The translations under genes and the position numbers were made by a program. A stretch of DNA of 64,000 nucleotides from Acidovorax sp. 1608163 (GTDB lineage Bacteria; Pseudomonadota; Gammaproteobacteria; Burkholderiales; Burkholderiaceae_C): positions 3,668,501 to 3,732,500 of the forward strand of contig NZ_CP033069.1 in NCBI RefSeq assembly GCF_003669015.1, written 5' to 3'. Shown here in pieces: positions 17,169-28,690 of the stretch. Every line of letters begins with the position of its first letter. Positions within the stretch are counted from its first letter, which is position 1. Under the pieces are notes generated by a model, which searched no databases, was not told where the DNA came from, and saw only the letters and a program-made list of their open reading frames with translations.

Positions 17169-18586
17169 TAATCGTCACCCGAACCCATGGCCAGATTTTC
17201 GAAGCGGGTCTGGTTCTTCTGGAAGAACAGCTTCACGGTCCCCGTGGGGCCGTTACGCTGCTTGCCAATGATGACCTCGGCCACGTTCGGCTCCTTGCTG
17301 TCCTTGTTGTAGTAGTCGTCGCGGTAGATGAACATGATGATGTCCGCATCCTGCTCAATAGCGCCCGATTCACGCAAGTCAGACATCATGGGGCGCTTGT
17401 CGGTGCGCTGCTCCACCGAACGGTTGAGCTGCGACAGCGCAATCACCGGACACTGCAACTCCTTGGCCAGCATCTTCAGACCCCGGGAGATTTCACCCAG
17501 CTCCGTGGCCCGGTTGTCGGCACTGCCCGCACCCGAGCCGCTCATGAGCTGCAGGTAGTCGACCACGATCAAGCCCAGCTTGCCGCACTGGCGCGCCAGC
17601 CGGCGCGCGTTGGCACGCAGCTCGCCAGGCGTGAGACCGGGAGTTTCATCAATGTGCAGTGACACCGTGCGCAGTTTTTCAATCGCCTCGGTCAGGCGCG
17701 GCCATTCGTCGTCTGTGAGTTTGCCGGTGCGCAAATTGCCCTGGTTCACCCGGCCAATCGAGCCCACGATACGTACCGCCAATTGGGCAGCACCCATTTC
17801 CATCGAGAAGATAGCGACAGGCAGGCCTTCGTTGAGCGCCACGTGCTCGGCAATGTTCACCGCAAACGAGGTCTTGCCCATGGATGGGCGCGCTGCCAGC
17901 ACCACCATGTCACCCGCCTGCAGGCCCGATGTCATGCGGTCCAGGTCGGCAAAACCCGTAGGCACACCGGTCACGTCCACCGGGTTATCTGCCATTTCCT
18001 GCACTCGGTCGAGCAGGTCGATCACCAGGGTGTCGAGCGACTGGAACCCCTGTTTGGTACGCGAGCCTTCTTCGCCAATGGCGAAAATCTTGGCTTCCGC
18101 CTCGTCCAGGATGCGCTCGACCGTTTTGCCCTGCGGATTGAAGGCATTGGTCGAAATTTCGTCGCTGGCCGTGACCAGCTTGCGCAAGATGGCACGCTCG
18201 CGCACGATCTCCGCATAGCGGCGGATATTGCTGGCACTGGGCACATACTGCGCCAGGTTGTTCAGGTAAGCCAGCCCACCCACCTCGTCGGCCTTGCCCA
18301 AGCTTTGCAAGTGCTCAAACACCGTGATCACATCAGCAGGCTTGCTGCCATTGATCAGACTGCTGATGGCCGTGAAAATCAACTGGTGCTCATGGCGGTA
18401 AAAATTGCTCTCCGCCAGCAAGTCCCCCACACGGTCCCACGCGTTGTTGTCCAGCAGCAAGCCCCCCAGCACACTAGATTCAGCCTCCACCGAATGCGGC
18501 GGAATGCGCAGGCGTGCCACCTCGCCGTCCTGGGCACTGGGGGCGGCAAAGCCTTGGTCATCTAGCGGGGGAAAGACAGCGGACAT
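17165..18586 (-). CDS. dnaB: Replicative DNA helicase DnaB
   Basis: DnaB is the hexameric helicase that unwinds DNA at the replication fork. The 473-residue protein has the N-terminal primase-interaction domain (PPHSVEAESSVLGGLL, near residue 30). It also has the RecA-type ATPase with Walker A ARPSMGKTS, IVVDYLQLMSG, and the terminal RNGPTGTVKLFF. The ATG at 18586 gives the normal N-terminus. It follows the rpsF-rplI operon in the same direction, but a strong terminator (18716) separates them, so it should have its own promoter in 18587-18715. A DnaA-box-like site lies in that gap. Confidence 0.96.
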   Translation of the reverse strand: MSAVFPPLDDQGFAAPSAQDGEVARLRIPPHSVEAESSVLGGLLLDNNAWDRVGDLLAESNFYRHEHQLIFTAISSLINGSKPADVITVFEHLQSLGKADEVGGLAYLNNLAQYVPSASNIRRYAEIVRERAILRKLVTASDEISTNAFNPQGKTVERILDEAEAKIFAIGEEGSRTKQGFQSLDTLVIDLLDRVQEMADNPVDVTGVPTGFADLDRMTSGLQAGDMVVLAARPSMGKTSFAVNIAEHVALNEGLPVAIFSMEMGAAQLAVRIVGSIGRVNQGNLRTGKLTDDEWPRLTEAIEKLRTVSLHIDETPGLTPGELRANARRLARQCGKLGLIVVDYLQLMSGSGAGSADNRATELGEISRGLKMLAKELQCPVIALSQLNRSVEQRTDKRPMMSDLRESGAIEQDADIIMFIYRDDYYNKDSKEPNVAEVIIGKQRNGPTGTVKLFFQKNQTRFENLAMGSGDDY

Positions 18587-18656
18587 GGGAAAGTTCTCCG
18601 AACGAGGCCTGAATGCTACCCCCCGCGCCTTTGAACCAGGCCAGCAGGGATAAGCC

Positions 18657-18665
18657 TGTGGGTAA
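18657..18665 (-). promoter_or_regulatory. DnaA-box-like sequence upstream of dnaB
   Basis: TGTGGGTAA is the reverse complement of TTACCCACA, one mismatch from the DnaA consensus TTATCCACA. It lies about 70 bases upstream of the dnaB ATG. A single near-match can occur by chance. Confidence 0.3.
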
Positions 18666-18715
18666 TCCGTGGATGACCTGTGGGCCATCCTGTACAACTA
18701 TTGCAGACCCAATGA

Positions 18716-18741
18716 CAAAAGCCGCCCGAGGGCGGCTTTTT
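18716..18741 (-). terminator. Rho-independent terminator of the rpsF-priB-rpsR-rplI operon
   Basis: AAAAGCCGCCCGAGGGCGGC followed by TTTTT is a strong GC hairpin with A/T runs on both sides, so it can work on either strand. It lies 21 bases after the rplI stop on the minus strand. Confidence 0.8.
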
Positions 18742-18761
18742 GACGGGTCACCTGAGGTGAA

Positions 18762-19214
18762 TCAGGCAGTTTCGCCGTAGACCGAAACAGTCACTTCCAC
18801 CACCACATCGGTGTGCAGAGCAACGTTCACGGTGCTTTCGCTCACGACCTTGATAGGGCCGTTGGGCAGGCGGATCTGGGCCTTAGCGACCTTGTAGCCT
18901 TGCTTGTTCAGCTCTTCAGCGATGTCGTGGTTGGTCACGGAACCAAACAGACGGCCGTCCACGCCAGCCTTTTGTGTCAGCTTGACGGTGGTGCCAGCCA
19001 GCTTTTCGCCTTGGGCTTGGGCTTCTGCCAGCTTGGCAGCAGCGGCCTTTTCGAGTTCAGCGCGCTTGGCTTCGAACTCAGCCTTAGCGGCTTCCGTGGC
19101 GCGGCGGGCGCGGCCAGCGGGGATCAGGAAGTTACGGGCGTAGCCGTCTTTCACCTTGACGATTTCGCCGAGGTTGCCGAGGTTCACAACCTTGTCGAGC
19201 AGAATGATTTGCAT
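18762..19214 (-). CDS. rplI: 50S ribosomal protein L9
   Basis: The 150-residue protein starts with the L9 signature [19 protein letters not shown] and [13 protein letters not shown] long connecting helix and the C-terminal domain ([19 protein letters not shown]) follow. L9 binds 23S rRNA at the base of the L1 stalk and affects translational fidelity. It is the last gene of the rpsF operon and is followed by a strong hairpin terminator. Confidence 0.98.
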   Translation of the reverse strand: MQIILLDKVVNLGNLGEIVKVKDGYARNFLIPAGRARRATEAAKAEFEAKRAELEKAAAAKLAEAQAQGEKLAGTTVKLTQKAGVDGRLFGSVTNHDIAEELNKQGYKVAKAQIRLPNGPIKVVSESTVNVALHTDVVVEVTVSVYGETA

Positions 19215-19226
19215 GGGTTGTGCTCC

Positions 19227-19508
19227 TTAGATCTTGTGCTGGTCGCTGTAAGGCACCAGGGCCAGGAAGCGAGCGCGCTTGATGGCGGTGTTCAGCTGGC
19301 GCTGGAAAATGGCGCGCGTGCCGGTCAGGCGTGCGGGGATGATCTTGCCGTTTTCGGCGATGAAATCGCGCAGCGTGTCGACATCCTTGTAGTCGATTTC
19401 TTCAACGCCCGTCACCGTGAAGCGGCAAAAGCGCTTGCGCTTGAACAGCAGGGACTGGGTGTTGCGCTTTGGGCGCTTGTCTTTGTTGAACTTCTTGAAC
19501 GTGGCCAT
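19227..19508 (-). CDS. rpsR: 30S ribosomal protein S18
   Basis: The 93-residue product has the S18 core ([38 protein letters not shown]) and ends SDQHKI. The N-terminus is basic. S18 pairs with S6 on the central domain of 16S rRNA, and the S6 gene rpsF is two genes upstream. Confidence 0.97.
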   Translation of the reverse strand: MATFKKFNKDKRPKRNTQSLLFKRKRFCRFTVTGVEEIDYKDVDTLRDFIAENGKIIPARLTGTRAIFQRQLNTAIKRARFLALVPYSDQHKI

Positions 19509-19525
19509 TGCGGACCCCTTGAAAA

Positions 19526-19816
19526 TTAATTTTGTTGAATATCCTGGATATGCAGCACCGCGTTTTTGCCATTGCGTGGGGTGGCGAGAAATCCAGAGAA
19601 AGTCCAGAGACTTCCGATGTTCTGCCGTGCCAGACGCTCTGCCATTGCACCAAAGGCAACAGCTTTCATGGCCGCCTTGACTTCGCGTGGATGGCCTGCT
19701 TCGGTTTGCTGTGACTCGTGTTCGAGCCGCAGGGTGATGGCAGGCAATCCGGCGGGCGTGTAGCGCAGGGACTCAGCCTCTGCGATACAAGCGGTCAAGA
19801 CAACGCGGTTCTCCAC
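19526..19816 (-). CDS. priB: Primosomal replication protein N (PriB)
   Basis: PriB is a single-stranded-DNA-binding OB-fold protein that helps PriA and DnaT restart stalled forks. This 96-residue product begins at a GTG codon with [22 protein letters not shown] and ends HIQDIQQN. Its position between rpsF and rpsR is conserved in beta- and gammaproteobacteria and supports the call. Confidence 0.93.
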   Translation of the reverse strand: MENRVVLTACIAEAESLRYTPAGLPAITLRLEHESQQTEAGHPREVKAAMKAVAFGAMAERLARQNIGSLWTFSGFLATPRNGKNAVLHIQDIQQN

Positions 19817-19831
19817 TCCAACGAGGATGGA

Positions 19832-20221
19832 TCAGCGCTCGCCGCGTTCGCCACCAGCAGCTGCGTATTCAGCTTGGCTGGCTTTGCGGGCTTCTTCGCG
19901 CTCAACGGTCTTCATCATGGAAGATGGACCCGTGTCGGCCTTCTTCTTCTGAACCGTCAGGTGGCGCAGCACGGCGTCGTTGAACTTGAACGCGTGTTCC
20001 AGTTCAGCCATCACAGCCTGGTCGGCTTCGATGTTCACGCACAGGTAGTGGGCCTTGGCCAGCTTGTTGATCAGGTACGCCAGTTGACGGCGGCCCCAGT
20101 CTTCCACGCGGTGCACCTTGCCACCGCCAGCGGTGATCATGCCCTTGTAGCGCTCCAGCATGGCTGGAACTTGTTCGCTTTGATCCGGATGGATCAACAA
20201 AATGATTTCGTAATGACGCAT
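19832..20221 (-). CDS. rpsF: 30S ribosomal protein S6
   Basis: The 129-residue protein starts [19 protein letters not shown] and contains [18 protein letters not shown], both typical of S6. The C-terminus is an extended charged tail. The start at 20221 is preceded by AAAAGGAG. It is the first gene of the rpsF-priB-rpsR-rplI operon, with a sigma-70 promoter about 70-95 bases upstream. Confidence 0.97.
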   Translation of the reverse strand: MRHYEIILLIHPDQSEQVPAMLERYKGMITAGGGKVHRVEDWGRRQLAYLINKLAKAHYLCVNIEADQAVMAELEHAFKFNDAVLRHLTVQKKKADTGPSSMMKTVEREEARKASQAEYAAAGGERGER

Positions 20222-20286
20222 GCAGACTCCTTTTGGATGACACCACCCGCTGCGTCTAGAAGCGGTGTGGCAAGGCAAAGCCGTAA

Positions 20287-20315
20287 ATTATAACTCGCAC
20301 TTTGGCGCTTGTACA
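20287..20315 (-). promoter_or_regulatory. Sigma-70 promoter of the rpsF operon
   Basis: On the minus strand TGTACA (20315-20310) and a perfect TATAAT (20292-20287) are separated by 17 bases. The -10 lies about 66 bases upstream of the rpsF ATG. Confidence 0.65.
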
Positions 20316-20407
20316 CTTGGCAGGGTTTTCAAGGGCTTCGGCACCCTGCACTGCGCGTCCAAAATCACGCATTTGCAGCCAAAACGTGGTTTCATCCATG
20401 TACCCGA

Positions 20408-20434
20408 CTTGAAATGTGCGAAAGCCGCCCAACC
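20408..20434 (+). promoter_or_regulatory. Candidate heat-shock (sigma-32) promoter for grpE
   Basis: CTTGAAA at 20408-20414 matches the sigma-32 -35 element. Thirteen bases later CCCAACC at 20428-20434 is a partial match to the CCCCAT -10. It lies about 40 bases upstream of the grpE ATG. Confidence 0.45.
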
Positions 20435-20471
20435 TTCCGCGCGTACTGCTTTTATTCACAAAGACTTCGAC

Positions 20472-21023
20472 ATGTCCGACAACAGCCAGCACCACACCAC
20501 ACAAGCCGCCCCATCCCCCGAAGAAGTGGAAGCAGCCATGGCGGCCAACACCTCTGACGAAATGGCGCGCCTGCAAGGCGAGCTGGCCGAGCTCAAGGCC
20601 AAGAGTGCCGAGCTGGCCGACCAATTTCTGCGCGCCAAGGCCGAGGCAGAAAATGCCCGCCGCCGTGCCGATGACGAAGTGGCCAAGGCCCGCAAGTTCG
20701 GCATTGAAAGCTTTGCCGAAAGCCTGCTGCCGGTAGCCGACAGCCTGGACGCCGCCCTGGCCATCAAGGAGGCCACGCCTCAGCAGCTGCGCGAAGGCGC
20801 CGACGCCACCCTGCGCCAGTTGACCTCGGCCCTGGAGCGCAACAAGGTGCTGGCCATCAACCCCGCTGCGGGCACCAAGTTCGACCCCCATCAACACCAG
20901 GCCATCAGCGTGGTGCCTGCCGACCAGGAAGCCAACACGGTGGTGGCTGTGCTGCAAAAGGGCTATGTGATTGCCGAGCGCGTGTTGCGCCCCGCCCTGG
21001 TCACGGTCACGGCGCCCAAGTAA
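20472..21023 (+). CDS. grpE: Nucleotide exchange factor GrpE
   Basis: GrpE releases ADP from DnaK during the chaperone cycle. The 183-residue protein has an acidic N-terminus, the long dimerising helix (about 30-80, [19 protein letters not shown]), and the C-terminal beta domain with [20 protein letters not shown] and [17 protein letters not shown]. The ATG at 20472 gives the usual length. It is first in the grpE-dnaK-dnaJ block, divergent from the rpsF operon, with a possible heat-shock promoter just upstream. Confidence 0.96.
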   Translation: MSDNSQHHTTQAAPSPEEVEAAMAANTSDEMARLQGELAELKAKSAELADQFLRAKAEAENARRRADDEVAKARKFGIESFAESLLPVADSLDAALAIKEATPQQLREGADATLRQLTSALERNKVLAINPAAGTKFDPHQHQAISVVPADQEANTVVAVLQKGYVIAERVLRPALVTVTAPK

Positions 21024-21051
21024 ATTTTTCTAGATAAATCGAGAGGGACGA

Positions 21052-21079
21052 CTTGAAGCAACGCAAGTTATCCACAAGT
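21052..21079 (+). promoter_or_regulatory. Candidate sigma-32 promoter for dnaK, overlapping a perfect DnaA box
   Basis: CTTGAAG at 21052-21058 and CCACAAGT at 21072-21079 have the same 13-base spacing as the candidate site before grpE. The -10 match is weak. A perfect DnaA box TTATCCACA occupies 21068-21076, across the putative -10. Confidence 0.4.
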
Positions 21080-21119
21080 TACTAGCCATCCAAATCATTC
21101 CAACATTGCGGAGAAGAAC

Positions 21120-23072
<1,953 letters not shown>

Positions 23073-23175
23073 ACGCCTCCCCGCTGACCCCAGCCGCCGC
23101 GCGGGGCCCGAAGAGCCTGACAAACAGGTTCTAAGGCTTGCGCGGCGTTCCTGTTCCAACCGGGCCAAGAGCACC

Positions 23176-24321
23176 ATGTCGAAAAGAGACTTTTACGAAA
23201 TCCTGGGCGTTGCCAAAAACGCCTCGGACGAAGAAATCAAGAAGGCTTATCGCAAGCTGGCGATGAAGCACCACCCCGACCGCAACCAGGGTGATGCCGC
23301 CAAGCCTGCCGAAGAGAAATTCAAGGAGGCCAAAGAGGCCTACGAGATGCTCTCTGACCCGCAAAAGCGCGCCGCTTACGACCAGTACGGCCACGCAGGG
23401 GTGGACCCCAACATGCGCGGCCCCGGCGGTGCGGGCGCTGAGGGATTTGGCGGCTTTGCCGAGGCCTTTGGTGACATCTTTGGCGACATGTTCGGCCAGC
23501 AAGGCGGACGTGGGCGCGGGGCCGGTGGGCGCCAGGTGTACCGTGGCGGCGACCTCAGCTACGCCATGGAGATCACGCTGGAAGAAGCCGCACGCGGCAA
23601 GGATGCGCAGATCCGCATTCCCTCCTGGGACTCTTGCGACACCTGCCACGGCAGTGGCGCCAAGCCCGGCACCAGCGCCAAGACCTGCGGTACCTGCCAG
23701 GGCTCCGGCACCGTGCAGATGCGCCAGGGCTTTTTCAGCGTGCAGCAAACCTGCCCGCACTGCCGCGGCACGGGCAAGATCATTCCTGAGCCTTGCACGG
23801 CCTGCCACGGCCAGGGCAAGATCAAGAAGCAAAAGACGCTGGAAGTGAAGATTCCTGCGGGCATCGACGACGGCATGCGCATCCGCAGCACCGGCAACGG
23901 CGAGCCAGGCACCAACGGCGGCCCACCGGGCGACCTGTACATCGAAATCCGCATCAAGAAGCACGACATCTTCGAGCGCGACGGCGACGACCTGCACTGC
24001 CAGGTGCCGGTGAGCTTCATCACCGCTGCGCTGGGCGGCGAGATCGAAGTGCCCACCCTGCAAGGCAAGGCTGCCATCGACATCCCCGAAGGCACGCAAG
24101 CGGGCAAGCAGTTCCGCCTGCGCGGCAAGGGCGTCAAGGGCGTGCGCTCTAGCTACCCCGGCGACCTGTATTGCCACATTGCCGTCGAGACACCGGTGAA
24201 GCTGACCGAGCACCAACGCAAGCTGCTGCGCGAGCTGGAAGATTCGCTGAAAAAGGGCGGTGGCCGCCACTCCCCCAGCGGCGAGAGCTGGACGGACCGG
24301 TTGAAGAATTTCTTCAGCTGA
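23176..24321 (+). CDS. dnaJ: Chaperone protein DnaJ (Hsp40)
   Basis: The 381-residue type I J-protein has an N-terminal J domain with HPD (residues 34-36 region, KHHPDRN) and a Gly/Phe-rich linker at about 75-120. Four CxxCxGxG zinc motifs follow ([32 protein letters not shown] at about 155-217), then a C-terminal substrate domain. It stimulates DnaK ATPase and delivers unfolded proteins. It lies 103 bases after dnaK and is followed by a terminator. Confidence 0.97.
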   Translation: MSKRDFYEILGVAKNASDEEIKKAYRKLAMKHHPDRNQGDAAKPAEEKFKEAKEAYEMLSDPQKRAAYDQYGHAGVDPNMRGPGGAGAEGFGGFAEAFGDIFGDMFGQQGGRGRGAGGRQVYRGGDLSYAMEITLEEAARGKDAQIRIPSWDSCDTCHGSGAKPGTSAKTCGTCQGSGTVQMRQGFFSVQQTCPHCRGTGKIIPEPCTACHGQGKIKKQKTLEVKIPAGIDDGMRIRSTGNGEPGTNGGPPGDLYIEIRIKKHDIFERDGDDLHCQVPVSFITAALGGEIEVPTLQGKAAIDIPEGTQAGKQFRLRGKGVKGVRSSYPGDLYCHIAVETPVKLTEHQRKLLRELEDSLKKGGGRHSPSGESWTDRLKNFFS

Positions 24322-24360
24322 CCCCCGCACCGGCATGCCCTTGGGCGTGCCCCACCCTGA

Positions 24361-24392
24361 AGCGACCGCGCCCTGTGCCCGGTCGCTTTTTT
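24361..24392 (+). terminator. Rho-independent terminator after dnaJ
   Basis: AGCGACCG and its inverse CGGTCGCT flank an 11-base loop and are followed by a run of Ts. It marks the end of the grpE-dnaK-dnaJ block. Confidence 0.8.
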
Positions 24393-24499
24393 CATGCACG
24401 GCGCTGTCTTCTTGATGCGCATCAAGCAAGCCCATGCACGACAGGCTGGCAGCCCACGACAGGCCTACCATGGGGGCTCTGCAGCAATGGGGGACACAC

Positions 24500-25864
24500 A
24501 TGGGCGTGAACATCACCTTCCTGGGCGGCTCGGGCACCGTCACCGGCTCCAAATACCTGGTGCGCCACAACGGCAAAAGCCTGCTGATCGATTGCGGGCT
24601 GTTCCAGGGCTACAAGCAGCTGCGGCTGCGCAACTGGCAGCCCTTGCCGCTGGAGCCGGGGCAGATCGACGCCGTGGTGCTCACCCACGCCCACCTGGAC
24701 CACAGCGGCTACCTGCCGCTGCTCACACGCGATGGCTTTCGCGGCAACGTGCACGCCACCCCAGGCACCCGCGACCTGTGCGCCATCCTGCTGCCCGACA
24801 GCGGGCACCTGCAGGAGGAAGACGCCGCCTTTTTGAACCGCCACAACCTCAGCAGCCACGCGCCCGCCTTGCCGCTGTACACGCGGCTCGATGCATTGCA
24901 CAGCCTCAAGCAGTTCAAGCCGCACCCGCTGCACCACCGCTTTGAGCCCCTGCCGGGCTGGCACGCCACCTTCTCCAACGCCGGGCACATCCTGGGCGCG
25001 GCCAGTGTGCTGCTGGAGGTGGGCGGGCGGCGCATTCTGTTCTCGGGCGACCTGGGCCGGCCCGACGACATGCTGATGAACCCGCCCGATGCCCCGCCCG
25101 CTGCCGATACAGTGCTGATCGAATCCACCTACGGCGACCGCGAGCACCCTGCCGAAGACCTGCTCAGCGAGCTGGGCCCTGCGTTGGCGCGCCTGGCCGC
25201 ACGCGGGGGCGTGGCGGTGGTGCCGGTGTTTGCCGTGGGCCGGGCGCAGGTGGTGCTGCATGCCATTGGCTTGCTCAAGGCACAGGGCGTCATCCCCCCC
25301 TCGCTCAAGGTGTTTTTGGACAGCCCCATGGCCGTGAGCACCACGGGCCTATACCAACACCACCTGGGCGAGCACCGCCTCAATGCCCGCGAGGTGAATG
25401 CGCTGGAGCATGGCGCGACCATGGTGCAAACACCCGAGCAATCCAAAGGCCTGGCGCGGCTGCACGGCCCCAGGGTCATCCTGGCGGCCAGCGGCATGGC
25501 CACGGGCGGGCGCGTGCTGCACCACCTGGCCCTGCACGCGGGCGACCACCGCAACATGGTCATCCTGACCGGGCACCAGGCCCCCGGCACGCGCGGTGCA
25601 CGGCTGGCAGATGGAGAAAAGTCCGTCCGCATCCACGGCCAGGACGTGGCGGTGCGCGCCGAGGTGGTCAAGCTCAGCTCGGCATCGGCGCACGCCGATG
25701 GCAACCAGCTCATCGCCTGGCTGCGCAGCATGGAGCACGCCCCCGAGCAGGTGTTTGTGGTGCACGGCGAAATGGGCGCGGCCGACCACCTGCGCCAGCG
25801 CATTGCGCACGAACTGCGCTGGTCCGCCCAGGTGCCGGAACATGGCAGCAGCGTGAGCCTGTGA
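24500..25864 (+). CDS. MBL-fold beta-CASP nuclease-like protein (RNA exonuclease family)
   Basis: The 454-residue product is a metallo-beta-lactamase fold hydrolase with the beta-CASP insert. It has THAHLDHSGYLP (zinc site, near residue 60), FSGDLGRPDD, ESTYGDREH, ASGMATGGRVLHH, SSASAHADG and VHGEMGAA, which are the metal- and RNA-binding motifs of CPSF73/YSH1-like enzymes. Such proteins cleave RNA, but this bacterial subfamily has no fixed role. The ATG at 24500 begins GVNITFLGGSGTVTGS, the conserved N-terminus. It has no obvious operon partner. Confidence 0.85.
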   Translation: MGVNITFLGGSGTVTGSKYLVRHNGKSLLIDCGLFQGYKQLRLRNWQPLPLEPGQIDAVVLTHAHLDHSGYLPLLTRDGFRGNVHATPGTRDLCAILLPDSGHLQEEDAAFLNRHNLSSHAPALPLYTRLDALHSLKQFKPHPLHHRFEPLPGWHATFSNAGHILGAASVLLEVGGRRILFSGDLGRPDDMLMNPPDAPPAADTVLIESTYGDREHPAEDLLSELGPALARLAARGGVAVVPVFAVGRAQVVLHAIGLLKAQGVIPPSLKVFLDSPMAVSTTGLYQHHLGEHRLNAREVNALEHGATMVQTPEQSKGLARLHGPRVILAASGMATGGRVLHHLALHAGDHRNMVILTGHQAPGTRGARLADGEKSVRIHGQDVAVRAEVVKLSSASAHADGNQLIAWLRSMEHAPEQVFVVHGEMGAADHLRQRIAHELRWSAQVPEHGSSVSL

Positions 25865-25895
25865 ACACGCGGTGCACGCTGCGCACAGCGGCACA

Positions 25896-25993
25896 TCAAA
25901 AAGATGAGCGGCTAGCGCTTTACCCATAATGGTTTAGAAGGCATTTCATATTGAAACCCAATGAATACAAGCGCTAGCCGCTATTGTTTTTGA
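25896..25993 (+). repeat. Expanded copy of the dispersed repeat with 48-base centre
   Basis: Perfect 14-base arms AGCGGCTAGCGCTT (25907-25920) and AAGCGCTAGCCGCT (25969-25982) are held apart by 48 bases. Other copies have 3-10 bases here. Outer TCAAAAA and TTTTTGA extend the symmetry. It lies between the beta-CASP gene and lysR. Confidence 0.75.
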
Positions 25994-26126
25994 AAGCCGT
26001 GCCTCCGAGAGACGCTTCAAGCGATGCGATTCATCGCATTCAACGATGGCGTGGTTTGAAAAATGGGTAGAAAATGCAGAGTCTTCGCAAAACAAGAAGA
26101 CTTAAAGCCTTCTAAGCCCCCACAAG

Positions 26127-27137
26127 ATGAAAAGCTCCGAGCGCAGCTTTGCGCGCCGCATTGACCTCACATCGCTGCAATTGTTTGTGGCGGTGTGTGA
26201 GCTGGGCAGCATCGGCCGCGCGGCCGAGCGCGAATTCATCGCCGCATCGGCCGTGAGCAAGCGCCTGTCCGACCTGGAGGCCGCCGTGGACACCGCCCTG
26301 CTCTACCGCCACAGCCGTGGCGTGACCCTGACCCCCGCGGGCGAAAGCCTGCTGCACCACGCCCGCACCGTGCTGTTTGGGCTGGAGCGCATGCAGGGCG
26401 AGCTGAGCGAATACGCCGAAGGCGTGCGCGGCCATGTGCGCATGCACGCCAACATCTCGGCCATCTTCCAGTTTCTGCCCGAAGACCTGGGCGCCTTTGC
26501 CCGCGAGCACAGCCAGATCAAGATCGACCTGCAAGAGCACCTGAGCAGCGACGTGCTGCACGCGGTGCAAGAAGGCGCCGCCGACCTGGGCATCTGCAAC
26601 GTGGGCCAGGGCAGCGGTGGCGCGCAAGAGCTGCCCAGCCGCCCCTACCGCTGCGACCGTTTGGTGCTGGTTGTGCCCACAGGGCATGAATTGGCTGCGC
26701 TAGGCGCTATTGATTTTGAAGCAGTCCTGGACTGGGACATTGTGGGCCTGCACGCCAACAGCAGCATCAGCCTGGCCATGCGCGCCGCCGCCGCTGCCGC
26801 CGCGCGCCCGCTGCGCCAGCGCATCCAGGTCACGGGGCTCGATGCCATGTGCCGCATGATCGACAACGGCCTGGGCGTGGGCCTGCTGCCCGACCGAGCC
26901 TTTGCGCTGATGCGCGGCGTGGGCCGCCTGCAAGCCATTCCGCTGACCGACGACTGGGCCCACCGCGAACTGCGCGTGGTGGCCCGCGACTTTGACGCGC
27001 TGCCCGTCACGGCCCGCCTGCTGGTCGAGCACCTCACGGCCCCGCACCAAGCCCAACACCAAGCCCCGATACACACCACGACACCAGCCCCGGCGCAGCC
27101 CGCCGAGGCCTCGCCCGAATCGGCACCGCAGCACTGA
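26127..27137 (+). CDS. LysR-family transcriptional regulator
   Basis: The 336-residue protein has an N-terminal winged helix-turn-helix (about 15-75, LQLFVAVCELGSIGRAA and AVSKRLSDLEAAVD). A periplasmic-binding-protein-like effector domain extends to about 310, followed by a Pro/Ala/Gln/Thr-rich tail. It lies upstream of leuC in the same direction, a common arrangement in this family of bacteria, so it may control leu genes or itself. The effector is unknown. Codons for ALGAIDFEA (26695-26724) derive from the dispersed repeat in reverse orientation. Confidence 0.88.
   Translation: MKSSERSFARRIDLTSLQLFVAVCELGSIGRAAEREFIAASAVSKRLSDLEAAVDTALLYRHSRGVTLTPAGESLLHHARTVLFGLERMQGELSEYAEGVRGHVRMHANISAIFQFLPEDLGAFAREHSQIKIDLQEHLSSDVLHAVQEGAADLGICNVGQGSGGAQELPSRPYRCDRLVLVVPTGHELAALGAIDFEAVLDWDIVGLHANSSISLAMRAAAAAAARPLRQRIQVTGLDAMCRMIDNGLGVGLLPDRAFALMRGVGRLQAIPLTDDWAHRELRVVARDFDALPVTARLLVEHLTAPHQAQHQAPIHTTTPAPAQPAEASPESAPQH
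26695..26724 (-). repeat. Half-copy of the dispersed repeat inside the lysR gene
   Basis: On the minus strand this reads CTGCTTCAAAATCAATAGCG followed by CCTAGCGCAG, matching the left half of the repeat. It is read in the opposite sense by the gene and encodes part of the effector domain. Confidence 0.6.
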
Positions 27138-27257
27138 CATGACTGACGCAAAACAGGACCCCGGCAGGAGGCGCGCCCACAGCAAAGGCCGTTGCCACAT
27201 CCCAAGTTGCGCAAGTCCTCACTAAAATCATTGACCCACCTGAAAGAAGACCAAGCC

Positions 27258-28679
27258 ATGGGACGCACCCTCTACGACAAGATCTGGGACGAACACGTTG
27301 TCCACACCGAGGAAGACGGCACGTCCATCCTCTACATCGACCGCCATCTGGTGCACGAAGTCACCAGCCCCCAGGCCTTTGAAGGCCTGCGCGAAGCCGG
27401 CCGCAAGGTGTGGCGCACCAGCTCCATCGTGGCCACGGCCGACCACAACACGCCCACCACCGGCTGGGAGCAAGGCTACGACGGCATCACCGATCCGATC
27501 AGCAAAGAGCAGATCACCACGCTGAACGACAACATGGCGCAGATCACGCCCGCTGCGTTCTTCCCCTTCATGCACAAGCGCCAAGGCATCGTGCACGTGA
27601 TTGGCCCTGAAAACGGCGCCACCCTGCCCGGCATGACCGTGGTGTGCGGCGACAGCCACACCAGCACGCACGGCGCATTTGGCGCATTGGCCCACGGCAT
27701 CGGCACCTCCGAGGTCGAGCACGTGATGGCCACGCAAACCCTGCTGGCCAAAAAGGCCAAGAACATGCTGGTGCAGGTCGATGGCACGCTGGCCAAAGGC
27801 GTGACGCCCAAGGACGTGGTGCTGGCCATCATCGGCAAGATCGGCACTGCGGGCGGCACGGGCTACACCATTGAATTTGCAGGCTCCGTCTTCCGCGCCA
27901 TGAGCATGGAAGGCCGCATGACCGTGTGCAACATGGCCATCGAAGGCGGCGCACGCGCAGGCCTGGTGGCCGTGGACGACAAGACCATTGAATACGTCAA
28001 GGGCCGCCCCCTGTCGCCCACCGGCGTGGAATGGGACCAGGCCGTGGCGTACTGGAAGACGCTGCACTCCGACTCCGACGCGAAGTTCGACACCGTGGTC
28101 AAGCTCGACGCGGCCGACATCCAGCCGCAAGTGACCTGGGGCACCTCGCCCGAAATGGTGCTGGGCATTGACGCCCGCGTGCCCGACCCGGACAAGGAAA
28201 AGGACGCCAACAAGCGCGGCGCCATCGAGCGCGCCCTGACCTACATGGGCCTGCAGCCCGGCAAGGCGATCAACGACATCACCATCGACAAGGTGTTCAT
28301 CGGCAGCTGCACCAACAGCCGCATCGAAGACATGCGCGAAGCCGCCGCCGTGGTGAAAAGCCTGGGCCGCAAGGTGGCCAGCAATGTGAAGCTGGCCATG
28401 GTGGTACCCGGCTCGGGCCTCGTCAAAGAGCAGGCCGAGCGCGAAGGCCTGGACCAGATCTTCAAGGCCGCAGGCTTTGAATGGCGCGAACCCGGCTGCA
28501 GCATGTGCCTGGCCATGAATGCCGACCGCCTGGAGCCCGGCGAGCGCTGCGCCTCTACCTCCAACCGCAACTTCGAAGGCCGCCAGGGCGCTGGTGGCCG
28601 GACCCATCTCGTCAGCCCCGCCATGGCAGCAGCCGCCGCCGTGCACGGTCATTTTGTGGACATTCGCCAATTCGCCTGA
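27258..28679 (+). CDS. leuC: 3-isopropylmalate dehydratase large subunit
   Basis: LeuC with LeuD isomerises 2- to 3-isopropylmalate in leucine synthesis. The 473-residue protein has the aconitase-fold iron-sulfur ligands in GSCTNSR (near 350) and [10 protein letters not shown] (near 412), plus [21 protein letters not shown]. Start [15 protein letters not shown] at 27258 is the family N-terminus. It is first in the leuC-entericidin-leuD-leuB set. Confidence 0.97.
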   Translation: MGRTLYDKIWDEHVVHTEEDGTSILYIDRHLVHEVTSPQAFEGLREAGRKVWRTSSIVATADHNTPTTGWEQGYDGITDPISKEQITTLNDNMAQITPAAFFPFMHKRQGIVHVIGPENGATLPGMTVVCGDSHTSTHGAFGALAHGIGTSEVEHVMATQTLLAKKAKNMLVQVDGTLAKGVTPKDVVLAIIGKIGTAGGTGYTIEFAGSVFRAMSMEGRMTVCNMAIEGGARAGLVAVDDKTIEYVKGRPLSPTGVEWDQAVAYWKTLHSDSDAKFDTVVKLDAADIQPQVTWGTSPEMVLGIDARVPDPDKEKDANKRGAIERALTYMGLQPGKAINDITIDKVFIGSCTNSRIEDMREAAAVVKSLGRKVASNVKLAMVVPGSGLVKEQAEREGLDQIFKAAGFEWREPGCSMCLAMNADRLEPGERCASTSNRNFEGRQGAGGRTHLVSPAMAAAAAVHGHFVDIRQFA

Positions 28680-28690
28680 AGGAGCTCGCC

